Of a stretch of DNA of 64,000 nucleotides, positions 44,201 through 64,000 are shown piece after piece. The translations under genes and the position numbers were made by a program. Where the stretch lies: NCBI RefSeq assembly GCF_023343835.1, contig NC_064444.1, positions 17,645,219 through 17,709,218 on the forward strand. Reading direction: 5' to 3'. Within the stretch, counting starts at the first letter, position 1, and each line of letters begins with the position of its first letter. Under the pieces are notes generated by a model. The model had not been told where the DNA came from and did not search any database. It saw nothing but the letters and a program-made list of their open reading frames with translations. Source of the stretch: Lagopus muta. Its lineage: Eukaryota > Chordata > Aves > Galliformes > Phasianidae.

Positions 44201-44868
44201 TGAAGCCACATGGCTGCCACCACCAAGGTCTAGCAAAGACATCCATAGTTGCGCCCCCAGACGAGTGGAGGGCACAGGAGGGAGGAGGGCCAGGAGCAGC
44301 AGAGCCTTATGAAGGAGGGGGGTTGCACCATACCTAGATGGATCAGCTTGATGTTGGGGTGCCGGGCCGCTAATTCTTGCAGGGCCTGGAGACAAGGGCA
44401 TGGAGCAGGGGGTTAGAAGCCACCAGCAGCACTGCTGGTCTTCCCACCCACCCCATCCTCGTCCCCGAGGAGCAGACTGCGGTGGCTTTGCTCTTGCTGG
44501 GGAAGCTGTCAGGTGAAGGGGGGCTGCTGGGCTCGGTGCTGTCCCCAGCAGGGAGAAGGGGATGATTGGCTCGGTGTGAGCACCCAGGTCATGGGCACCA
44601 CATGGGCACAGCCCACCTTCCCCTCGCCCTCCCAGCACCCAACCAAGCTTGCTCCCAGCAGACACCCAGGAGGGGCTGTGATGCCCCTCACTCCCCTGGC
44701 TGGCAGACATCCCCATGCACTGACCTTCCCTCTCGGACCAGTGACATCACGGCAGGTGGCAAAGATGTGCTGTGGGGGTTGGGGGCTGGCGGCGAGCTGC
44801 CTCACCAGCTCCAGCCCAATGCCCCGGTTGGACCCAGTCACCAGAACGCTCCGAGCCAGCATGGCCAT
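41235..44868 (-). CDS. Sniffer/C-factor-like short-chain dehydrogenase (copy 2)
   Basis: Paralogue of the gene at 38559-40516, in inverted orientation. Six exons 5' to 3': 44725-44868, 44334-44385, 42210-42397, 41933-42091, 41692-41802, 41235-41348, giving 255 aa. Motifs: TGSNRGIG (11-18), NNAG in exon 3, INVSSKVGS, YRASK (177-181), PGWVKTDMG and the end GAFLDWEGNRLPW. All SDR catalytic residues are present. Exons 2, 3, 4 and 6 have the same lengths (52, 188, 159 and 114 coding bases) as in copy 1, while exons 1 and 5 differ by 3 and 9 bases, a clear sign of gene duplication. The start used (MAMLAR) aligns with copy 1; an in-frame ATG 90 bases upstream (44958) is possible but adds residues unlike the family. 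Intron 2 is about 1.9 kb and carries a CR1 tail. Confidence 0.92.
43535..43606 (+). mobile_element. CR1 3' tail fragment in SDR copy 2 intron 2
   Basis: Terminal CR1 piece: ggggagttgggctagatgac, then ggtctcttccaactcaagtg and tgattctttgg. Antisense to the host gene. The rest of the 42.4-44.3 kb intron shows nothing I can name. Confidence 0.75.
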
Positions 44869-46640
44869 CTCCAAGGGGGTGAGACAGTCACAGTGGTGAC
44901 AAACAGGCTGCTCCCAGTGGAACTGCAGCCTGCTTGGCGTGAACGGGAGAAAAGGCACAGCCCAGGGAGTGGCTTTGGGTGCTCATGGGGACAGTGATGG
45001 TGCCAGCCGCAGCCCTGGTGCCTTGGATGCCCTGGGACCAGGGTGGGCACGTGTCGTGGGGTGATGGTTCTCCTTGCATTGCCCGCTCTCCAAGACTTGA
45101 CTTCTTCTCCAAAGCCCCAGATCCCAAGTCCATGCAACCACAGGAGAAGGATCACATCCATTCAGAGCTTGGAAGCGTGCTTGGAAACACAACCAAGAAA
45201 TGGAAGGGACACAAGCAGGTCCTCCTTGTATCAGTGGGGTTGCAGCAAGCTCATTCTTTATGCCTGCTTTCCCCCAGGAGTCAGCAGAGAAGACCCCCAG
45301 CTGCCCACAGCCTCATCCACTGGGCACCAAGCCCACAGCCCTCACCCTTCTCCCCATCCTTACTCTACCACCCATCATCCAGGGAAGGACAGTGCTGGAT
45401 GTTTAGTAGGTGCAACAAAGCAAAAGTTCCTGCAGCCCAAGTCAGCCTGGGGACACGGATTTTTAGGAGGCAGAAATGAGTAACGTGCTAAAAAAACAAA
45501 GAACTGCCATGTAAAAAGTGATGAGCTGAAGAACAGGGGCAAAGTGAATTGAAGTGGGAGAGGAAATTTTGGACAGGGATGTACTCTGGGGTGAGTCTGT
45601 TGCATCTGGATGTGGCCAAATGTACACGGTGCTCAACCAGAGGGGACAGAACTGGCTACTTCATCCATATCTGGACAGCTGTAAGTCTGGCACTTATTAA
45701 AGAAATACTTGGGCCAGCAGCTGGGAGATGGTGGAGTCACTGTAAGTTTGGAAGGTTTGCTTTCAGGTGACAGAGAGTGCAGAGAGGGATAAGCAGTGAT
45801 GGCTCCTTCTTTTGGTGGGAAGTCTGTGGCCACTAAGAGAGGAATAAACATTCTGGGTGTGGGTTTGGTTGGCATTAGACTCAGAGCAGCCATAAAAGGC
45901 TTTATGGAGGGTGTCATCACCCATGCAAGCAATTGCACTGCACAGGCTTGTCTGCTCCTGCTGCTGTCCTGCAAAGCAGCAGCTGGAGTAGAGCTGTCAC
46001 GAACCAACAAGACTGGAGTTTCCTCTTTTCCTTCCAGGTTCCTTGAGGACAGCTGACACCAGCAAAAGGCTGAAGGACCAGGAATGGCTGCAGGCCAGCA
46101 GAGCTGGGGAAGGCAAGCAGCGAGCGAGCTTTGGAAGTGGCTGATGGCAGTGCAGGCATGCTGATGGCTCGGGAATACAAAGCCTGGGGCTGGAGGATCT
46201 CTAATGTGCCCAGAGGAGATGCTGAGGGGAAGAGACGAAACTAATCTGGATAAGTCCAAAAAATCTGATCGTTGTCTGCATCGCCCTTCTTTCCCCCACA
46301 TTTTATTGCTGACCGTGATGCCATACGGTATAGAACAGCCCTCTGCTCAGCTCGGGTCGCCTGCTCCCTCCCAGATCCTGGTTTACTGGCAGACTATGGC
46401 CACCCACGTGAAACATCCACTGAACGTCCATGACACGCGCACTGAGTTCATCTGATCAGTCACTTGGGTTCATTTTAAGACGATGACTCAGGATGGGAAA
46501 CGTGCTGTGTGGTGTGGAGTTACTGGGTGCCAAGGTGGCTTCAGGTCGGGTCACTGCTGTGTTGCATAATGAAAGCTTATCAGTTTGAGCGCCCCGCCTG
46601 GCTGAACCTGGGCGGCCAAGCGCTGCCAAACCCCAACCGC
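44869..46640. other. Divergent intergenic region between SDR copy 2 and AARS1
   Basis: About 1.8 kb with no recognised gene, RNA or repeat. The SDR copy 2 promoter should lie just right of 44868; the AARS1 promoter begins near 46640. Open frames in this interval (for example about 45633-46301 minus) have no recognisable homology. Confidence 0.5.
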
Positions 46641-46703
46641 TGCATTCAGCCCAGCGCGGCGCCCTTAAAATGGCGGCTCCCAGCCCGGCTTCGCCCAGCC
46701 TGC

Positions 46704-46713
46704 GTCACGTGAC
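46704..46713. promoter_or_regulatory. CLEAR-type E-box GTCACGTGAC
   Basis: A perfect 10-base palindrome matching the consensus bound by TFEB/TFE3/MITF (and, in its CACGTG core, by USF and MYC-MAX). It lies about 25 bases upstream of the CARE element in the AARS1 promoter. Confidence 0.6.
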
Positions 46714-46727
46714 CGTCGCGTCCTACC

Positions 46728-46736
46728 ATTGCATCA
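46728..46736. promoter_or_regulatory. CARE / amino-acid response element ATTGCATCA
   Basis: A perfect match to the C/EBP-ATF composite element (TGATGCAAT on the other strand) through which ATF4 induces amino-acid stress genes. Cytosolic tRNA synthetase genes including AARS1 are known ATF4 targets, so a role in the integrated stress response is expected here. Confidence 0.75.
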
Positions 46737-46810
46737 GCCAGCGCGCGTCCTTCCCCTCGGCCGGGAGACGTCTGGTGGGCGGGGCTTCCGCTGAGCGACG
46801 GCTCACGCAG

Positions 46811-46815
46811 CCAAT
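46811..46815 (+). promoter_or_regulatory. CCAAT box
   Basis: cagCCAATcgg, an NF-Y type CCAAT context about 80 bases upstream of the AARS1 exon 1 donor, at the usual distance from a TATA-less start site. Confidence 0.55.
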
Positions 46816-47166
46816 CGGCGGCCGGCGCCCTGCTTTGCGGGTGCTGCGGCGGCCGGGCCGGGTGTGCGGAGCGAGGGGCGGCGGTGCCCGGCGAGGTAGG
46901 CCGGGGTCGGGCGGGGGCCGCGGGCACGGGGTCGGGCAGCGCCGCGGGGGTCGAGGGAAACACCGGAGCTCGGAGCCTGGCTCTGGCGGCCTGCCGGGGC
47001 TGAGCCAGGGGAAAAGCTGCCTGAAGGCGGCTCGAGGATGCTGGGGTTGGGCCGGTATCGTGGGGGGTGATGAAGGCAGTGGCGTCTGAGAGCCTGCGCT
47101 CGTCCCCTCGCTCTGCACCAGCCCTGCCCCGTTCCGTCCTGCCTGCTTCGGACCCGCAGCCTCGCG

Positions 47167-59485
<12,319 letters not shown>

Positions 59486-59541
59486 CTGGAACGCCACGTC
59501 CCCTCTCCTTCCCCCTGCTTTGCTGTATGAGCCCCGCCTCC

Positions 59542-59547
59542 AATAAA
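59542..59547 (+). terminator. AARS1 poly(A) signal AATAAA
   Basis: AATAAA 57 bases after the AARS1 stop. The EXOSC6 start codon is only about 225 bases further on, so the EXOSC6 promoter lies within or directly after the AARS1 cleavage region. A short CR1-like antisense piece (tcatagaatcaatcgggtcc) follows at about 59548-59620. Confidence 0.85.
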
Positions 59548-59620
59548 TCATAGAATCAATCGGGTCCGAAGGGGCGCTAAGCTCATCCAGCCTGGCCATC
59601 GGCGCTGCGCTGTCCCTCCC
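59548..59620 (-). mobile_element. Probable CR1 3' end remnant between AARS1 and EXOSC6
   Basis: tcatagaatcaatcgggtcc then gctaagctcatccagcctgg resembles the antisense start of CR1 (tcatagaatcat...ggaagggacc...catccagtcc). It is short and diverged. If correct, a CR1 end sits in the EXOSC6 core promoter region. Confidence 0.5.
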
Positions 59621-59629
59621 TGGACGGCT

Positions 59630-60650
59630 GTGGCACCGCCGGCCGCTCTTCCTTCCCCCCCTCGGCCGCTCAACGAACGCCGGCGCTGCGGAGCTGCCCG
59701 GGGGGGGGGCCGGCCGAGGGCGGAGCGGAGCGGCCGGGGCTCCTCCTCCCTCCGCGCCCGCTTCCCCCGCCATGCCGCTGGATCACCGCCGCCTGCACGG
59801 CCCGGAGGACTCGCGGCCGCCGGAGCTTTGGGCGGCGCAGCCCCGCGACGGAGGAGGAGAGGAGGACGAGGAGAGCGGAGCGGCGCCGCGGGATCCCTGC
59901 GCGCTTCGGCCGCTGTTCGCCCGCGCGGGGCTGCTGAGCCAGGCGGAAGGCTCCGCGTACGTGGAGCTGAGCGGCGGCACGAAGGTGCTGTGCGCCGCCT
60001 GGGGACCGCGGGAGGCGGCCGAGCCGGGGGGGGCGGTGGGAGCGGGGCGGCTGCTGTGCGATTTCCGCCGGGCTCCTTTCTGCGCCCGCGGGGCCCGGCC
60101 CAGACCCGGGGGGGCGGCGGAGCGGGAGGCGGAGCGGGAAGCGGCGGCGGCGCTGCGGGAGGCGTTGGAGCCGGCGGTGCGGCTGTCCCGGTACCCGAGA
60201 GCGAGGCTGGTCGTCAGCGCGTTGCTGCTGCAGGACGGCGGCTCGGCCCTGGCCGCCGCCGTCAGCGCCGCGTCCCTCGCGTTGGCCGACGCGGGGGTGG
60301 AGATGTACGATTTGGCCGTGGGCTGCGCGCTGTGCCGCCCGCCGCCCGGCGACCGCGACGCTTCCGCGGCGGGGCCGTGGCTGCTGCAGCCCGGGGAGGC
60401 CGAGGAGCGCGGTTCCGCCGCCCGCCTGACGGTGGCGCTGTTGCCCGCCCTCAACCAGGTGTCGGCGGTGCTGGGCGGCGGCCGCGGGGGGGAGCCCGAG
60501 GGCTGGGCGGCGGCGCTGCGGCTGGGCGTGGAGGGCTGCCAGCGCCTTTACCCCGTGCTGCGGCACTGCCTGCTGCGCGCCGCGCGGCGCCGGGACGGGG
60601 CGTGAGGTGCGGGGCCTCGGGGAGCTCTGGAACGCGGCCGGGGGCGGACG
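59630..60650. promoter_or_regulatory. CpG island over EXOSC6
   Basis: Very high CG content spans the EXOSC6 5' end and its whole coding region, producing long open frames on both strands and all phases. The promoter is inferred to be in 59630-59771; no TATA box is seen. Confidence 0.75.
59772..60605 (+). CDS. EXOSC6: EXOSC6 (MTR3), RNA exosome ring subunit
   Basis: Non-catalytic RNase PH-like subunit of the six-member exosome ring, acting in nuclear and cytoplasmic 3'-5' RNA decay and processing. A single exon encodes 277 aa (human 272 aa, also intronless). The N-terminus MPLDHRRLHGPEDSRPPELW matches the human start. Then follow ARAGLLSQAEGSAYVELSGG, KVLCAAWGPRE, GRLLCDFRRAPF, EALEPAVRLSRYPRARL, SALLLQDGGSALAAAVSAAS, LADAGVEMYDLAVGC and EGCQRLYPVLRHCLLRAARR. 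As in other MTR3 proteins the phosphorolytic residues of bacterial RNase PH are not recognisable. Codon use is extremely GC-rich. The AARS1 neighbour on the same strand mirrors the human gene order. Confidence 0.97.
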   Translation: MPLDHRRLHGPEDSRPPELWAAQPRDGGGEEDEESGAAPRDPCALRPLFARAGLLSQAEGSAYVELSGGTKVLCAAWGPREAAEPGGAVGAGRLLCDFRRAPFCARGARPRPGGAAEREAEREAAAALREALEPAVRLSRYPRARLVVSALLLQDGGSALAAAVSAASLALADAGVEMYDLAVGCALCRPPPGDRDASAAGPWLLQPGEAEERGSAARLTVALLPALNQVSAVLGGGRGGEPEGWAAALRLGVEGCQRLYPVLRHCLLRAARRRDGA

Positions 60651-61325
60651 TGGTGGTGCCGGAGTCCCCCGGGAGCCGCCCTTGGTGCCACCGGAGACCC
60701 CGTGAACAGCGCACGGTGACGCTGAGCCCCGTGGGTTTGTGTGAGCCGCTCCTCGCGCTGCCAAAGACGCCCCAGAAGTGCCAGCAGGGACCCCCGGAGC
60801 TGCTCTTGATGTCGTCGATGATCTCGAGCCACCCCTGATGCAACCAGAGCCCCCAGAGCCGCTGCTGGTGCCATCGCCGCCCCCCTGGAGCCACCCTCGG
60901 CGCCATCAGTGACCTCTGGAGCTGCTCTTGGTGTTGCCAGAGACCCCCAAGGCCTTACCTGAGCCACCCCTCACACCATTGGAGCCCCCCAGGACTGCCA
61001 TCGAGACCCACCAAGCTGCCCCCGGTGCCATCTGAGAGGCTTACCTGAGACCGACAGAGACCCCCCTGGACTGCTTTCAATGCCACCACAGACCCCCAGA
61101 GCTGCCCCTGCTGCCAGCAGAGACCCTTGGGGCCTCCTCAAACCACCCTCAGTACCAGCAGAGACCTCAGACCCAACCTGGTGCTGCCAGAGACACCAAG
61201 ACATCCCCCCCCACCACATCCTGGCTCCTTGTGCCTCATTGACTGCTGCCTACGGCACTCCAGGGCGGGAGGACAGGTTGTGTTGTGTTGTTTTGGGTTT
61301 GTACAATAAAATTGTTCTGTTTTGT
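60606..61325 (+). other. EXOSC6: EXOSC6 3'UTR built of a degenerate tandem repeat
   Basis: From about 60650 to 61200 the 3'UTR is a chain of imperfect units that read roughly agacccccagagctgcccct plus ggtgccatc, spaced about 25-35 bases apart. Clear members are at 60777-60812, 60845-60875, 60915-60950, 61008-61030 and 61085-61115. It carries no coherent coding frame. The chain ends before a G/T-rich tgttgtgttgttttg and AATAAA at 61305-61310. Confidence 0.7.
61305..61310 (+). terminator. EXOSC6 poly(A) signal AATAAA
   Basis: gtacAATAAAattg, about 700 bases after the stop codon and the first AATAAA downstream of it, followed by a T-rich element (ttctgttttgttttttttcc). Confidence 0.8.
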
Positions 61326-62192
61326 TTTTTTTCCTGGTGAGTTCTGCCTGCTGACATCCCCACAAAGCTCCGGGGTGGAGCTGGGGGCTGACCCTGCTGT
61401 GCCCCCATTCAGACATCAGCACTGGGGGTACACCTGAAGCCGAATAACCAGAGGAAAGAAATACAAATGGTTGGTTTTTTTTCCTTTCCAGCACAATGCA
61501 CTCTTTTGCCGGAGCAAATGAGAAATACAGAACAACTTCCTACCAGTAAGAAGAGGACAACCTCAAAACGGGGGGCACAGACATGTAGGGAGAGGGATGG
61601 AGGCACCAATTCCCCAGGCAGAGGTGGCCGGGGGGGATCCCCGCTATGGTGGCAAAGAATGGGAGCCCTTAGGGACACCGTTAAGAGAAACCCACTGGTG
61701 ATGGGGGGCTGGGCTCCATGCCACACCACCGGGTGCCCCATGCTGCTGGTATCGGTGTGGCCATCTGTGTCCTCACCGCTGCCCAGGAGGCTTTGTTGTG
61801 CATGGGGAGCTCATCTGGCCTGTGTTGTGCTCAGGGGATGGAGGGCTTGGGTGTGAACCCTGGGTCAGTGGGATGCTTTACCCACTGGGGAGGATCGGGG
61901 ACACCACAGATCTCAGCTCTGGGCTAACGATCCTTCAGGGTGTGGAGCTTCTGCCCTCCCACTCTCCACTCTCTCTCTTTACATAGCAAAACAAGAGGGA
62001 TAAAAAAAAAACAACGGGCACTCAAACACAAAGACTTCTGTCACCACGGCTGGCCAACGCAGGGCACGGGGCTGCTGGCACTGGTGGTGGGAATATGAGT
62101 GCAGGAAGAACTGGGCAGCAGCCTGGCACCTGCCGGGAGCCTCCAAAGGGATGCAGAGATGGGGCAGGAGCTGCGGGGCTCCGGCATCCCCA
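61326..62192. other. Convergent region between EXOSC6 and the HNRNPC-like gene
   Basis: Probably holds the 3'UTR of the minus-strand HNRNPC-like gene. I found no AATAAA on the minus strand here, so its poly(A) signal is unresolved. An A-rich run lies at about 62000-62012. No other gene or repeat is recognised. Confidence 0.45.
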
Positions 62193-63067
62193 CTACTGGC
62201 TCCCCTCATGGTCCGAGGTGTGGGCCTTCATCTGGAAAGGGAAATCCTGGGCTGCATCCAGAGCCTGATCCCTGCAAAGCCCTGGCAGCAGCCGGCCATC
62301 GCCTTACCATCATCTCCTCCGTGTCTGTGCTCTCCTCAGTGCTGTCTGTGTTGCGCCCATCCCCTCTGCTGCCCTCCTTGCCCCGTGAGCTCGCACCCAG
62401 CGGGGGTGATGCCGAGCCCACCTCTGCCTTCTTCTTCTCACTCTCCTTGCACCCTGCAGGGACAGTAGGGGCTCAGGGTGCCCATGCGGAACACGCAGAG
62501 CAGATGAGGGAATGGGGAATGTCTCCGTGGGGTTTGGACGTGCCGTGCATGGCAGCATCCCTCACCCGAGAGCCGCTCCCTGCGCTGGTCCATGCGCTCC
62601 AGGCTCTCCAGCAGGCTGTCCACCCGCTCCTTGATCTGGCTCAGCTCCCCCTTGATGGAATGCAGCTCCTCGGCTCTCACTGCGGGAGCGGAGCCCTCAG
62701 CATCCCATGGGATCAGCACCCAGCACCCTGCAGGTACCTGGGGCCACCACGTCCCACTCACGTTTCGTCCGTGTCCCCGTGGAGCTGGCGCTGCTCCGCG
62801 CCCCGTGCTGGGGGCTGGGGCTGCTTGTGCCTCCTGCTCTTGCGTGCGTTCTCCTGGCCTTGACGGGGATGCGGTTAATGAGGGGTGGGATCTTCTGGTA
62901 CTCATACACCCTGCAGGGGCACAAAACAGCACAAAAACTCGCTCTAAGGGGGCTTCTCAGGGGCGGAAGTGGGGGACGGGGATACCAGGACCCTCGTGTC
63001 ATTGCCCCGTACGCACCGGTATGGGAAGTCATCCCTGTAGAGGTTGTAGTCCAGGTCGCAGGTGCTG
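62193..63067 (-). CDS. HNRNPC/RALY-like nuclear ribonucleoprotein (3' part)
   Basis: Member of the HNRNPC-RALY family of pre-mRNA-binding proteins. Five terminal exons, 5' to 3': 63017-63067, 62762-62910, 62566-62679, 62308-62453, 62193-62231, all in phase. The first visible exon has CDLDYNLYRDDFPYR, the conserved segment after the RRM in HNRNPC (FDLDYDFQRDYYDR) and RALY (YDLDYDFYRDDFYNR). Next comes KIPPLINRIPVKARR, then the leucine-zipper-like oligomerisation helix ELHSIKGELSQIKERVDSLL followed by ESLERMDQRRERL. The tail is acidic and hydroxyl-rich (TDSTEESTDTEEMM) but shorter than in HNRNPC, ending HTSDHEGSQ. The RRM exons are not in the window; the 933 bases to its right are intron with CR1. 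It could be the avian HNRNPC itself, RALY-like or a separate paralogue. Confidence 0.85.
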
Positions 63068-64000
63068 CTGCAGGAGGGGATGGAGGACAACAAGTCAGCA
63101 CGTGCAGCACTGCGGGGCAGGGACACCTTCCTGCCACACGTCCCCATCCCTGCAGAAGGCTCTGAGATGAGGGTTTGTGTTTGGAGCACGGTCACCGCCT
63201 CGCCATGCGCTGCTGCTGCTTGGCAGCGCGACCCAGAGCTGCTCCACAGAGCATCCCATGGGATGGGCAATGGCTGCTGCATTCTGGTGGCCACTGGGAC
63301 CACGGTCCCTGCCCTGCCAGCACCGCATCCCTGCACGGCCCCAGTGCCATGGCAACGGGCAGAGCAATTAATTCCATCCAGAAGCTCTCTAACGAGACGG
63401 AGCCCGGCGCTGACTCTGGGTCACAGAATCACACACTCGTAAAGGTTGGAGAAGATCACTAAAATCCCCAAGGTCGACCCCAGCCCACCCCCACTGTGCC
63501 CACTGCCCACGTCCCTCAGTGCCACATCCCCTCAGCTCTGGGACACCCCCAGGGACGGGGGCTCCCCCACCTCCCTGGGCAGCTTTGCCAGCGTTCATTC
63601 CAAGAAGGAATTGTTCCCAATGCCCAACCTGAACCTCTCCCCCCGGCACAATTGAAGCCATCACCTCTTGGCCACGTGCCATACGTGCAGTACCCAGCAC
63701 GAACAGGGGAACCCCAAGAGCCAGGGATGGGGAGCTGCCCCAGGGGTGGGACCTGCTCCAGGGATGGGGACCCGTCCTGCTGCTGCTGCTGGCTCCATCC
63801 CTATGTGGTGCTGCAGGGGTGCCGTGCCCTCAGGCTGTCCGCTAAGGTACCTCATTGTAAAAACCATGGAGCTCTTCTTAGGGGTAGAAGAATCATGGAA
63901 TCATAGAAGAAGCCTCCAAACCCTTCAGTGAGGTGGGTTTGGGGCTCAGACGGGACCCCCCAGGAGCTGCTCACGGGGACCCACAGATGCACAAGTTGCC
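63068..64000 (-). other. Intron of the HNRNPC-like gene to window edge
   Basis: No RRM-coding exon (for example GFAFVQ) is visible on the minus strand. The stretch contains a CR1 copy (63420-63660), a tgctgctgctg run near 63778-63790, and a second possible CR1 end at about 63888-63930 (aatcatggaatcatagaaga). Confidence 0.55.
63420..63660 (-). mobile_element. CR1 LINE 3' copy, antisense
   Basis: Antisense CR1 end: tcacagaatcacacactcgt then aaaggttggagaagatcact, a cccactgcccacgtccctca stretch, cccccacctccctgggcagc and a later ccaatgcccaacctgaacct. This is a different CR1 subtype from 3255 and 52526. It lies in the HNRNPC-like intron. Confidence 0.85.

Larger units (their letters stand above)
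46640..47060 (+). promoter_or_regulatory. AARS1 CpG-island promoter and non-coding first exon
   Basis: CG-dense region directly upstream of AARS1. It holds a CLEAR palindrome (46704-46713), a CARE element (46728-46736), a CCAAT box (46811-46815) and a probable first exon ending at the donor 46895|gtaggc. A matching acceptor lies at 47160 just before the start codon. There is no TATA box. The transcription start is inferred to lie between about 46820 and 46880. Confidence 0.75.

Noticed and set aside
59670-60764. Minus-strand open frame of 364 codons across EXOSC6
   Set aside because: It mirrors the CG-rich EXOSC6 coding region, which is open in several frames by composition. The plus-strand frame has clear MTR3 homology; the antisense frame has none.
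59630-60838. Plus-strand open frame of 402 codons
   Set aside because: A shifted frame over EXOSC6 and the start of its 3'UTR, made of Gly/Arg/Ala-rich sequence expected from CG-rich DNA.

Overview
The window is nuclear DNA of a bird, most likely a galliform such as chicken (homologous to chicken chromosome 11). The evidence is protein-coding genes with short GT-AG introns, CpG-rich promoters, and many 5'-truncated CR1 LINE copies, several ending in ATTCTGTG-type tails. There are no prokaryotic features. Gene identities come from recalled family sequences and from reading frames that stay in phase across every proposed splice junction. No database search was run.

Layout from left to right: (1) 361-8876 (+), the last seven coding exons of CTCF, from the end of zinc finger 4 to the stop codon, followed by a 3'UTR with several poly(A) signals. 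(2) 12074-28779 (+), a complete 40-exon CARMIL2 (RLTPR), reconstructed at 1425 aa. (3) 29876-37368 (-), a complete 14-exon ACD (shelterin TPP1), 665 aa, with an unusually long and very acidic exon. (4) 38559-40516 (+) and 41235-44868 (-), two six-exon sniffer/C-factor-like short-chain dehydrogenases lying tail to tail; their exon lengths match at four of six positions, so they are duplicates. (5) 47167-59485 (+), a complete 20-coding-exon AARS1, 968 aa, whose promoter carries a perfect CARE (ATF4/CHOP) element and a perfect CLEAR palindrome. (6) 59772-60605 (+), intronless EXOSC6 (MTR3), only about 0.2 kb past the AARS1 poly(A) signal. (7) 62193-63067 (-), the last five exons of an HNRNPC/RALY-like gene whose RRM exons lie beyond the right edge.

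Functionally this is a gene-dense neighbourhood of mostly unrelated housekeeping and regulatory genes: chromatin architecture (CTCF), actin capping-protein control and T-cell costimulation (CARMIL2), telomere protection (ACD), carbonyl metabolism (the SDR pair), tRNA charging (AARS1), RNA exosome (EXOSC6) and pre-mRNA binding (HNRNPC-like). CARMIL2 and ACD are convergent. ACD and SDR1 are divergent, the two SDR genes are convergent, and SDR2 and AARS1 are divergent. In human the CTCF-CARMIL2-ACD block and the AARS1-EXOSC6 block lie on the same arm (16q22) but far apart; here only the SDR pair separates them. I found no unequivocally new system. The most interesting items are the SDR pair, the acidic insert and diverged TEL-patch region of ACD, the AARS1 promoter, the repeat-built EXOSC6 3'UTR and the HNRNPC-like gene at this locus.
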